From Littorina saxatilis (taxonomy: Eukaryota; Mollusca; Gastropoda; Littorinimorpha; Littorinidae), in contig NC_090258.1 of assembly GCF_037325665.1 (NCBI RefSeq), forward strand, positions 35,747,627-35,811,626: a stretch of 64,000 nucleotides of DNA, read 5' to 3'. Below, in pieces: positions 53,645-64,000 of the stretch. A program made the position numbers and the translations under genes. Numbering within the stretch: position 1 is the stretch's first letter; each line of letters begins with the position of its first letter. The notes under the pieces were generated by a model. That model was given only the letters and a program-made list of their open reading frames with translations. It was not told the DNA's origin and searched no databases.

Positions 53645-56600
53645 ATTAAATTACATATACTCTACCAACTCACATATAGCAACTACTTCAGTTTAGTGCT
53701 TAGGACGCTTGTACGCATCACCTTGGTAACAAAGGAAGCAACCCTAAAAAAAGAACGGCCTTGACCTAGTAGGACAACGTGACCGGGGCTACTTCCCGCG
53801 TGCGTGCGCATAAAGCGCCGCCATGTTATCATTTTCCTTTCCAAGCTTTTACATGCGGTGGACGTGTTCTGATTACGCTCGAGCTTCACAGCTCACGGTC
53901 TGCTTTTTACCTTAGCAGAAACCTTTCACCTTGGTTCCCGACCACTCTGTTCTACCTGCGGCTGTTTTGGGTGAGATCATTCCAAATTTTCTGGTTAATT
54001 TGTTCGGTCTGTGCGTCTTTGCCTAAAGTTTGTCCTCTGTGTTTTGATTTGGTAAAACAAGTTGACTTACTGTCTGTCATGTCTGACAGCGGCAAGAAGA
54101 AGAGCTTAGCTAAGCAGGCAGCTGCTGAGCACTCGCCTAGGAAAAATCCTGGAAAGCCTAAACTTCTAGCGTTAAGCTTTTTGATCCATCTTCTTCGAAA
54201 TCGATTGATGTACAGATTGATGCACCTTCACCCTGCTTTGCTTTCCCCCCTCCATGCCTTCCCTGTCGCCACTAAAGGGGTCGGGAGTTGCTAGTAGTAA
54301 CCCTGTTGTTGTTTCTCCGGAGGTCTCCTCTATTTTGTTGACTTTGAGCGCGCAAATTAACGCGCTGTCTGCAGATCTCAAATCCACGCGGGAGAAGTTT
54401 CTCTCTTTCCCGCAGGGGGTAGGAGATTTTTCTTCTCTCGCCAGGGTGACGGTTCCCCCCTCGGCGACTGTGACAGGACTCCGAGGATGGGGGAGGGGGG
54501 GGGGGGGGTTTCCCTGACGCGCTGCATCCTCTTCTGGTCAGATAGGCCAAAAAGGTATTTATGCCTCACCCGTAGCGGGGTCCTCCCGCCAACGTGAGGC
54601 GCGTATACCGGAGAAAGTACACCCCCCCCCCCTCCCCCCGTTTTGCGGGCATGGGGAGACTGTTCCGACCCCCTGCCTATTAACTTCCGTTCACGCGGTC
54701 AGGTGGAGCAGGGAAGGGACCCGGATACGCGAAGGGATCTGTTGTCGTTGTCCCCTTCTGCTTACGAGTTGGTTTCGACACAACAATCTCAACTTCCGGC
54801 CATGGGGCAGGAAGCCGTCCGTAGGGAGGCATTTCACGGGTATAGTATCCCGCAAGTGTCTACCCTTCCGGTCGATGTTCCGGTTGACTATCGCAGTCAA
54901 TACGGTGACGTTCTTCCGGGTAGCACGGATGTGCTGGACGGGGAGTCGGATTTTGGTATTTCCGTTCAGGATGAAGATACCAACTTCCATCTACCATCGA
55001 AGCTGCCGCACGCTCTTGCGTCGGCGGCGGAAGTGGCTTCTCGCTACTTCGAGGAAGGGGTGGTGTCTACAGCAGGCGTGTCCGTTCCGCCACCTTCGGC
55101 TTTGGGAGATTTCCGGTCTCCGGAGGATGATTCTCACTTCTTTCGTTTTCGGGAATCTCCTTCTGTCGCTTATGAGATGTCAAGAGTCTTAAGCAAGGCT
55201 AAATCTCATGCCAATATGCGCGCTAACACTGTGCCGCTCTTGGCAGCACACGGGGCGGCTCCGGATGTAGTCAAGCCTTGGCTTTCTTCCTCTCAGCAAC
55301 TGACTTCCGCTGTTCCAGCTGGCCGGAAGTTTACGCTTAACAGTCAGTCAGTCAACCTTATCGACTCGTTTGCACTTCTGCGGGCTACACTTACGGTTAC
55401 TCTGGAATTAGCTTCGCTCCGGGAAGATGGTTACAATCGGGAAAGAGCTGTTCCGTGTTCGGAATCTACTCTTTTGTCCTTTGAAGAAACGGGCAGGTAT
55501 TTGCCTGAGCTGTTTTCCTTGTCGGAGACAATCCAAAGAGCTCTCTCGCGTTCTATATCTACCTCACTCGTTCCGTTTGAGTTTCGGAAAGATGTGGTTG
55601 AGAATGACGTAGCTACTCTGTTAGCTACCTTGGTGAAAGTGTCCTCAGAACAAATGAGCCTTTCGGCACGGCTTTACGCACACTCTGTGCATTCTCGCAG
55701 GTCCGCATTCCTTACCGGGTCCAAGATTCAGGACAAGGTTACAATCGAGGCTTTGAAGATCTCTCCTTTCACGGAGAGCGCTCTTCTCGGGCGGCCCTCT
55801 CTTGAAGCGCTCCAGAAGGAGACGCGTGACGCTCGGGACTTAGCAATCTCCAGGATCGCGCACGGTGGGTTTGTCAACCCACAGACCAAGCAACATGGTC
55901 CCCCTAAGACTCAGCAGTCTGCCCCATACCCTAAGAAGGGTCCGTCCTTTGGCAAGTCTAGGGGGTCGGGGCGTAAGCCCCACCCCCAATGATCCCCCCC
56001 CCCCCCCCCCGAGCCACTAGTCCCCACAACCCCCACCCCTGTGGTGGCGGGAGGCCCCTCCAGGGTCATCCATTGCTGGTTACTCAAGGTAAACAGCCAG
56101 TGGATTGTGGGGATAGTGCGTTCGGGGTTCCGGCTGCCCTGGGCAGACGGCAAGGCTCCCCTGACGAGAACGCCTCCACCTTTCCGGCCGCCAGCCAACT
56201 TATAGGCGAGGTCCACTATTCAGGGCGAGATCTTGTCTCTTCTTCAGAAAGAGGCCATGGAGGAGGTACTGGACCAAAGTTCTCCGGTTTTTGTGTGGAG
56301 GATTTTTGTCGTTCCAAAAGCCGTGTTGGACTTATCTCCTCTGAACAAGTTCTTAGACAGATCCGTTTCACGATGGAGACGTCCGCGTCGGTCAGAAACG
56401 CACTCAGACCGGGCGACTGGGTGACGTCGATCGATCTGACCGACGCGTATTTTCACATTATCATACACCCGTCCGACCGGAAATGGTTGAGATTTCGGTG
56501 GGGAGATTGTGTGTACCAATTCAGAGCACTACCGTTCGGGCTCGTGTGTACCAATTCAGGGCACTACCATTCGGGCTTTCACTCGCGCCCTGGATTTTTA

Positions 56601-58025
56601 CGGTGGTGGTGCGCCAACTCTGCACCCTTGTCAGGCAAGAGGGCGTTCGCTTGAGAGCATACCTAGACGATTGGTTGATACTTCATCAGGACTCGGAATC
56701 TTGCAGGGTTCACACCCAGTTCGTTCTGAGCCAAGCCAACGATCTAGGGTTCTCAGTTCTCTTTCACCTACCTGGGGATGAGATTCAACACTGTGGATTG
56801 GTCTGTCCGCCCTTCGCAGAGGAGGATAGAAAAGCTTCAGACGCTTATCACATCCCTGTCCTCGCAGAAACGAGCGCCCGTGCGTGTTCTGACTTCACTG
56901 CTCGGGCAGATGGAGTCGATGTCTGCGTTAGTGCCCTTAGGCAGAGTACACAAACGCCCTTTTCAGGCCGCTCTGAGTTCGTTTTGGAACCCATCTGGCA
57001 AGCCTCAGTTACCCTAGAGGGCTGGTTTACACAGACCACAAAACAATGTCTTCTCCCGTGGATTTCACAGGGCGTGCCCATTTCGCTCCCTCCACCAGAC
57101 GAGGACTTGTTCACGGACGCCTCGCTTTCCGGGTGGGGCGCCCATCTTTCTTGCCACACGGCCTCGGGCCTGTGGACGGCGGATCAGGCAAAGTTACACA
57201 TAAATGTAACTAGAGGCAGTTTTTCTGGCGTTCCAGGCCTTTCTCCATCTGGTAAAGGACAAACACATTCGGCTGAACACGGACAATACAACCGTGGCAG
57301 CCTACATAAACACTCTCAGTGTCGGTCAGAGCTTGCCAAATTTTGGTTTGGTGCAGCGTCCACAGCATAACGGTGTCAGCAAAGTTTCTGCCAGGCAGGT
57401 TAATGTCCTAGCCGATTCGCTCAGTCGGTCGTCGAGCGTCATTCACACGGAATGGACGGTCACTCATCAGGATCTTCAGCGCCTTTGAGCACAAGTGGAC
57501 AAGCCTCTGGTCGATTTTTTCGCGACCAGGTTTTCTCGCAGGCTTCCGGTGTTCGTGTCCCCGTTCCCGAACCCGGAGGACTGGAAGGTCAATGCGATGG
57601 AAATAGACTGGTCAGGCCTCACGGCCTATGCCTTTCCCCCTTTTCAGTTGCTGGGCAGAGTGCTAAAAAAGGCGGAATTAGACCAACCATCTCTTGTTCT
57701 GGTCGCCCCATTGTGGCTGAGTCAGCATTGGTATCCGGATCTCCTGCGTCTCGCTGTCGGTCCTCCCATTCCTCTAAATCTAAGAAAGGGAGAGCTGTTG
57801 CAACCCAGAACAGGTATTCACCACGACAACCCTCAGGCACTTCGATTTCACGGCTGGAGACTATGCGGCACTCACTGCGCCGCTCAGGTGCATCAGACTC
57901 CACATTACTGTTAGTTCAGAAAGCGCATAGAGAATCCACCGGATCTGTTTATGCTTCTCATTGGTCTGCTTGGGTTAGTTGGTGCTCGGAAAACGGGGTC
58001 AACCCTAATTCTCCTCGGTCGATAG
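53645..58025 (+). mobile_element. DIRS-type retroelement, broken and right-truncated (fossil)
   Basis: The left end ATTAAATTACATATAC resembles the other two DIRS copies here. Parts in order: a left terminal repeat region (53645 to about 53810); a gag-like region (about 54080-55992, ending in a basic GSGRKPHPQ tail like the whole copy); an RT/RNase H region (about 56000-57900, with [19 protein letters not shown] and LFTDASLSGWGAH); and the start of the recombinase (SVYASHWSAWVSWC). The right part, internal complementary region and right repeat are missing. Several breaks are present, so it is older than the 4002-10126 copy and only moderately similar to it. Confidence 0.88.
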
Positions 58026-59190
58026 TGGGAGCGGAGAAGACAGTAAAGACAGACCGAGTTTAATGAAACAGTACTGCGTAAACAGTATAATTGTGTAAAC
58101 AGTATTGTGTTTTGATCTGTATCTCTGATTTTATCATTTCATTTTCAATATTCATTACCTACTTACATAAGGTTTGCGACCACAAAGCAACCACAAGATC
58201 AAATGCACGCGTGCACTCATACACACATACACACACACACACGCAACTATCAACATATGAAATGTCCTAAATCGGCACCGGCCTAAGTCGGTATGGAGCC
58301 TCGTCCTAAATGGGAATGAGTTGCTGGGATTCCCATTTTGTCTGACAGCCGCTGTGATTCCCGCACCAACAAACTTTGTGTCTGAAGAGCTTTTCTTGGG
58401 ACAGGCATCGCACATAAATCGACTGAAACTGCTTCTATGGGCAGTTTGGACTTTAGTTTCTTTGACAAAGCGAGTGTTGCGGTTTTCAAGTTGTGTAACA
58501 AAGACTTATATTGTTGCATACACGTAATGTACCGTGTCGACGCCGTTAGCTCAGTATTATGTCAACTCGAGCCACTTTTAACTTGAAGAGCGGGTGTGTG
58601 TGTATGGGTGTGGGATGATATCAAAATGCCCGAGTACCCCCCCCCCCCCCCCCCCGCACAAACACACACTGGAACACACACACACACATACTCACACAAA
58701 CAAACACACACACGAACGGCACGAACACACATACACCGTTCTAGATTGCAGCTGGACTGACTCGTGGTTTGTATGCCAGTCAGTTAATCAGCAGGCTGTT
58801 ACCATCCTTTACTTTGTTAGTCAGTGATTCGTCCATCCGTCCATCCATAAACAGATCTTTTTGGGGTCTACTTTGCTTTTCAGTATTGTTGTTTGTATTG
58901 TTGTCGTTGTTGTTTGCGTTGATGCGGTTGCTGTTGTTTTTGTCGTTGATGTTGTTGTTCTTGGTGGCCGTGAAAATGGTGGTGATGTAGTGAGATTTTT
59001 TACTCCGGAGTAAAAATTTCGTACGAAACTTTTACTCAGTCCCTTAACAAAAAAAGTACTCCCCCATAACCCGAGAAAATTATTCCCACGATATACGTGT
59101 ACTCCCCTGACAAATATAGATAACGAATACCACGACAGGTCAGGTCCCGAGTAAAAATGTCGTCAGGGCGTTAGCAATTTTCTCCCCCCT
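58026..59190. other. Intergenic stretch with simple repeats
   Basis: No gene. (CA)n near 58217-58243, poly-C at 58637-58655, (CA)n at 58660-58730 and (GTT)n-like sequence at 58885-58970. At 58990-59160 there is an inverted motif (TTTTTACTCCGGAGTAAAAA) that may belong to a repeat running into the next SINE. Confidence 0.45.
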
Positions 59191-59194
59191 TTCC

Positions 59195-59548
59195 TAACCT
59201 AGGTGGTGGGTTCAAGTGCTAGTCTTTCGGATGAGACGAAAAACCGAGGTCCCTTCGTGTACACTACATTGGGGCGGTATGCACGTTAAAGATCCCACGA
59301 TTGACAAAAGGGTCTTTCCTGGCAAAATTGTATAGGCATAGATAAAAATGTCCACCAAATACCCGTGTGACTTGGAATAATAGGCCGTGAAAAGTAAATA
59401 GTCGCCTTAATTGGCTTGAGATTTACTGGCCGATGTGAATGCGTGATATATTGAGTAAAACTTGAAATTCCATCTCACACGGCAAAAATTAATATGTAAA
59501 GCGCTTAGAGAACGTCAAGCGCTATATAAATCGCCCCATACATACATA
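59195..59548 (+). mobile_element. SINE of the marine-invertebrate type
   Basis: Contains GGTCCCTTCGTGTACACTAC, CACGTTAAAGATCCCACGAT and AAAGGGTCTTTCCTGGCAAA. The tail reads AAAGCGCTTAGAGAACGTCA-AGCGCTATATAAAT, with short CATA repeats. I recognise this layout from mollusc SINEs; the head promoter boxes are not clear. Confidence 0.65.
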
Positions 59549-60054
59549 CTGAGTCCTGTGTGAGTGTCTGTGTTGGTTGTTTTTTTTTGTGTGTTTTTTG
59601 TTTTTTTTTGTTTTTTTTGTTTTTGGTTTTTTGTTACTCGTACCCATCACCTTCACCCTGAACATAGTGTATATAAATCACAAACGGAATTGGACTTTTA
59701 TCTTTTTAAGAAAAGTGGTCCTAAGTCTTAACCAGTTTTTAACCCACGTGACTTAATAAATTACCGGCCTTTTACTGGTCCATCCCCATCCCCTATATAG
59801 AATTAAAAAACTCTCACATTTCTTAAACATATAACTTTTACTAAATATTTATAGAGTACCAACAACCCCGTCACCTCCATTCTCTTGGTTAGGTGTCCCC
59901 CCCCCCCCCCCCCCCAAGACCCTCCCCCTCCTCCACTGCCTACTAGCACATCTACAGAGCTACTCCCTAATGGACACCTGTTCGTGGGACTGAAGCACCA
60001 TTCATCGATCATACTCCCCCGTCGTGGAGTCAAGGGGTGGTGGAAGGGGTTGGA

Positions 60055-60480
60055 TGGAATGTTAGCGCGACATTCCGTTTGCGCGAGATCCCATATGGGC
60101 CGCATCCCATTTCGCCGCCAATCCCATTTTTGGCCCATTTCACAAATATCCAAGTGCCATTTTACTATCGTGTCATATCGCTAGCGAGACATCCCATTTT
60201 GGCGCCATTCCATTTCGCCCCCATCCCATTTTCGCGACATTTCACACAAGCGTAATTTTACTTTCGTGTCATATACCACTAGCTCCACCTACCATTTTGG
60301 CGCAATCCCGTTTCGCCGCTATCCCATTTCGGCCCCCATCCCATTTTTGCGACATTTCACGAGCCAAGCGTCATTTTACTACCGTGACATACCACTAGCG
60401 CCACATTTCATTTTGGTGTCATCCCGAATTACGGCGCCATCCCTATTTCGCGACATTTTGGATTGCGGCAAAATGGGATT
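60055..60480. repeat. Degenerate three-unit repeat of ATCCCATTTCG blocks
   Basis: Units of about 110-120 bp, each reading CATTTTGGCGCNATNCC, ATTTCGCC(C)CCATCCCATTT, CGACATTTCAC, then TTTTACTNNCGTGNCATA and CACTAGCG. The units are imperfect but collinear. Confidence 0.7.
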
Positions 60481-60962
60481 TTGCGTAAACGGAATGTCTC
60501 TTCAGTTGAATGACGCAATGATATAGCAGCGTTCTCCCAGTGCCCCATACTGCCCGTGACGTCAAAGTCGCGCCACCCGGCTCTCCCGACTGAAATTCGA
60601 AGGGATTTGTCCAATGAAACGTTTAGCTTTTTGAAAGCAAACCGGAGGTTTCTTGCCTAAGAAGCAGTCAGATTATGGGAAATTGTTAAAATTTTACACC
60701 GCGTGGGTTCATTGATTGATTGTCACGTTGCGTATGTCTCAGTTTTTGAAACGTTATCTTGAAACCTAACTTCACAGACCCTGTCGGGCACACCAAAGCA
60801 CCAACCCTAGCAACCAATCATTATCGAGCATAAACAGTGCGCCAAACATGGCTGTCAATTAGACGGGTGGACGATAACAGTGGTGAAGTAGTTCTCAGTA
60901 TTGGTCCTCTGTGATAAGTCACTGTGGATCTTCCGTGTTGACTGACATTTCATTCTGCAACC

Positions 60963-63900
60963 ATGACTGAAGAGTCTGTGAAGGTGGCCGTGAGAGTGCG
61001 CCCATTCATATCCTTTTTATCGCCCGCCATATATTCTAGCAAGAGCGTGTGCTGTACTTTCGCATTGATCGCATACTATGCATAGCTCTAGACCATAGAT
61101 GTGTATTGGATATCTATGCTCTAGACACAGTCGTGGTTGCGAGGGATCAGCAGTGCTGACCCCGTCGCTGATGTATGCGACCGAGTCTCTGGATCATTCG
61201 TGAATTAATGCATTTTAGACACAACTTGGGTTACAAAACTTGAGCAGGACTGAAAATGAAAGATGAGATATTGTCCCAGATAAAGTTTCTGCATTTGATC
61301 TGGATGCCAACTGGATGTTGGTCGAGGGGTAAGCTGACGTCACAGGAACCCATTTCGGCTATAGGTAACGGGTGGTTTGCGCATCTCCATTTAAAATGAC
61401 CTCTTCATACATGTTCGTACATTTTTCAGTCCGATGAATCAGGGTAATGTACAGCCTATAGCTGATTTAAAAAATGAAAGTTTAAAAACAGGAGTTTGGT
61501 TGCTAATTAGGTCTTGGTTTGAACCCACTGCTTCCTGATTGCTGATGAAAATGAGTCCGGAGTAGGCAGTCGGACAGTGTCATTGGTGAGGCTTTTCCAT
61601 TGTGTGATGGTGTTCACAAGAAAAGAAACTGAATAGCTTTGTCTTGGAGTGGGGCACTTTGTAGCAGCGGCTGTTGTTGATGGTCTGCCGCTGAAGTATA
61701 TTCTGTGTCTCGGTTGAGGTGAATCCTACACCTATAGTTTGTCTTAAGTGCTCTCCGGTCTAACGATTTGAATAGTTTATTTTATGATGCATGAATCATT
61801 AATACAAAGGGGAGTAGTTTCATGAGCACCTGAAATGCAGCACGGCAATTTCCCATTGGGCCAAAAAAAGAAGAAAGTGTGGTTAAGGTAACATAGCCAC
61901 AAAAAAATAGGGTAGGAAGGCAGACAATCACTTTTTTTTTCTTCTAATGTATACAAATTAAACTTACTTGACAGGGAAATAAGTGTGCGACTCGAGCGCT
62001 TTCGCATTCATTGCGTTTTCTGCACTCGTTTTCTTGTTTTCTTTTTTTTGTTTTGACAAATGTAATAAAAAGTTAAAGGGTCGGCCCCTAAAAATAGGGT
62101 AGGTCGGGTTACCGTAACCCCACCTATTTGTTTTTTAGGCCTTGGCTTAATTATACACAGTGGCAGTTGTGAATACTTTTAACTGTAAAATGTAAGAATG
62201 TGTTTTTTTATCATTATGTAGTCATTTTTTGTGTATGAAAGTTTTTATTTTTACTTCATTTGTATAAATATATTTGTTTATGCCATTATCACCTTAGAGA
62301 CAGAATCAAACAAGTCGCGTGAAGCGATATAAAAACATTTAGTCAAGCTGTCAGCATCAAAGTAACAGATTAACACCAACAATCAGTCATCGCCGAGACT
62401 ATATTTAAGATAGTCTCGACTAACCACACCTACAGACCTCTACCTACAGACCTAGACGGGTCTACTTAACCTATTTTCTGTCATTCTGAGCACAAGCGCT
62501 TAGAACTGTACCCACGGAATACGTGCTATATAAGCTTCATATTGATTTGTAGAGTAAACATGACATATACATGTATATATTTTTGAATTCAGGAGAAATT
62601 GAGAAATACGATGCAATCATTTTTAAATCTGTTAGTGAAAATTCAATTTTAATGACAACTTTAATTAGCAAACTAATTAACTAGTTTTTAAGCCTCCAAG
62701 CTGAAATGCAATACCAAAGTCCGGGGTTCGTCGAAGATTACTTGACCAAAGTTTCAACCAATTTGGTTGAAAAATGAGAGCGTGACAGTGCTGTCTCAAC
62801 TTTCACAAAAAGCGGGATATCAAAGACATTTCAAAGACATTTATCGAACAAATGAAAAAAAGGTCTGGGGATAACATACTCAGGAACTCTACTGTGAAAT
62901 TCCATGAATATTGCTCCAGTATGTACTTTTCTCTGAATCGCTCTACACACACACACACATACATACATACATACACAGTAACACACGCACATACACCACC
63001 TGCCACCCTCGTCTCGATTCCCCGTCTATGTTAAATCATTTAGTCAAAACTTGACTAAATGTAAAAACAAGAAAGGTATGTAATTGGAATGTTATATATT
63101 TATAACAAAACAAAACGTTACGTTCACTGATTTTTGACCCATCGGTCTTTTAAGTGGACAGACAGACGAACACTTATTATACAGAAAATAAACTTATCTG
63201 ACAATAAAATTGTCCAGAAGCTTGCTCCAAAGACATGCAAGCGAGATACTGATTAAATGTTAAACTTAAAGGCAGGTTATGAAAACATTGAGTGCCTATG
63301 AAGAACATCTAGGAGTATCTCGTGATCGATATACAGTACGTATACATGTACGCATTACAATTTGGAGTGAGAATCGGGTTTGTGAGAGTCATAAAACACT
63401 GTAGGACTAACCAAGATGAATTGTCTTCTGGATTACTCCCTTGTGTTGTTGAGTATTACAGCACATAAAATCACGGTATTGGTTGTACTTATTGGTTGGA
63501 AAGGACAAATCGCAGTGTACAAATGATGCACTTTTAAAGTAGAAGCCTGGCTGGATAGAGTGTGGGTTTGATGTGGATATGGTTTTTGGTCAAAGCAATA
63601 AGTTAATAAGACAAGTTTAATGTGGGCAAAAGTAGACATACTTTGTATTTTGTTATTAATAAGTTTTAAATAGTATTGAAAATGAAGTCACTTTTTAAGA
63701 GATCTATTTTTGAAGTGAGTAGAATGATTCCAATGAAGGTGCAGCCACAAATGAATTCATTTTCATTACTTTAGTGTACCAATACCATCGCTGTAAAATT
63801 CGGGTCCAAATTTTCTACCAGTGGAATATGGAATATATAATAGAATAATACAATAACACCTTGCACCAGTGTGTACTATGAAGGTAATCACTTATGGTTG

Positions 63901-64000
63901 AAACCTTAACCGTTCTCACAATGGCCGCGAGAGGAGTCGCAATGCCACCGTTATCATTGACATGAATGGAGCGACCACAAGCATCACAGACCCCAACGAC
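60963..64000 (+). CDS. Kinesin-3-like motor protein, N-terminal exons (partial)
   Basis: Exon 1 coding part 60963-61007: MTEESVKVAVRVRPF, the first strand of a kinesin motor domain. Exon 2 from 63920 continues in phase with NGRERSRNATVIIDMNG and ATTSITDPND, running off the end. Together they read VRVRPFNGRER, as in kinesins. Motors of this family walk on microtubules using ATP; the P-loop and switch motifs lie beyond the window. The short leader and FNGRE wording resemble kinesin-3, and KIF28-like members in particular, but 42 residues are too few to be sure. The joining intron looks AT-AC. A CCAAT box at 60814-60819 lies upstream of the ATG. Confidence 0.8.
61020..61855 (+). other. Kinesin intron, unique part
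   Basis: No second gene or structured repeat recognised. Confidence 0.5.
61859..62142. mobile_element. D-type MITE, copy D2
   Basis: Same ends and interior as D1 (GGCCAAAAAAAG ... TTTTAGGCC, GTGCGACTCGAGCGCTTTCG, GGGTCGGCCCCTAAAAATAG). It lies inside the kinesin AT-AC intron. Confidence 0.75.
62307..63067 (-). mobile_element. Family A repeat, copy A10, variant subfamily
   Basis: Left end ACAAGTCGCGTGAAGCGATA (the same variant as A9) and right palindrome ATTTAGTCAA ... TTGACTAAATG. A SINE tail fragment (AAGCGCTTAGAACTGTACCC, then GTGCTATATAAGC) is present at about 62440-62535, within or inserted into it. Lies in the kinesin intron. Confidence 0.7.
63070..63903 (+). other. 3' part of the kinesin intron
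   Basis: AT-rich with no gene or repeat recognised. Confidence 0.5.

Larger units (their letters stand above)
61008..63919 (+). other. Probable U12-type AT-AC intron
   Basis: The 5' end ATATCCTTTTT fits the AT-AC U12 donor consensus (ATATCCTT). The 3' end has the U12 branch site CCTTAAC at 63904-63910, 9-10 nt before the terminal AC (63918-63919). No GT donor keeps the kinesin frame at the conserved VRVRPF|NGRE junction. Phase 0, about 2.9 kb. Confidence 0.85.

Overview
The window reads as a piece of a gastropod mollusc nuclear genome, most likely a littorinid-type caenogastropod. The basis is spliced animal genes with long introns, very dense young interspersed repeats, (AC)n tracts, and several repeat families I recognise as snail-like: a tRNA-derived SINE with a (TTTG)n tail, and repeats ending in CTTGTTT. 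The species is an inference. No prokaryotic features are present.

Three host genes are visible, all on the + strand. (1) A complete HUS1 checkpoint-clamp gene, eight coding exons from 874 to 20957, encoding about 290 residues. (2) A multi-exon C2H2 zinc-finger gene, six coding exons from 35432 to 46121, about 869 residues and about 15 fingers. A 5' exon at 34417-34639 carries a separate 71-codon open frame and a possible in-frame N-terminal extension. (3) The first two coding exons of a kinesin (60963-61007 and 63920-64000, running off the end). They are separated by what looks like a textbook U12-type AT-AC intron.

Most of the rest is mobile DNA. There are three DIRS-type tyrosine-recombinase retroelements, treated as fossils: one that looks whole inside HUS1 intron 2 (4002-10126), one reduced to its ends plus a recombinase tail (24937-25812), and one broken and right-truncated (53645-58025). 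A Jockey-superfamily LINE with a 988-codon open ORF lies at 49656-52622. There are also a LINE 3' remnant, SINEs, a pogo/Tigger derivative with a CENP-B-like reading frame, several TTAA-flanked piggyBac-like elements, hAT-like elements and long-inverted-repeat MITEs. Three high-copy families (A, B and C here) are unrelated in sequence but share one terminal design: a 5' palindrome, a nearby simple repeat, a 3' copy of the palindrome motif, a small stem-loop and a CTTGTTT end. This suggests Helentron-like rolling-circle derivatives.

The layout is: HUS1 with its introns full of repeats (0.9-21.7 kb); a nested-transposon desert (21.4-33 kb); the zinc-finger gene with transposons and a 15-copy minisatellite in its introns (33-47.7 kb); a LINE and a broken DIRS element (48-58 kb); then SINEs, local repeats and the kinesin start (58-64 kb). 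The most notable points are the AT-AC kinesin intron, the shared architecture of families A-C, the 84-bp in-frame duplication of a splice acceptor ahead of the last zinc-finger exon, and the two-frame first exon of that gene.
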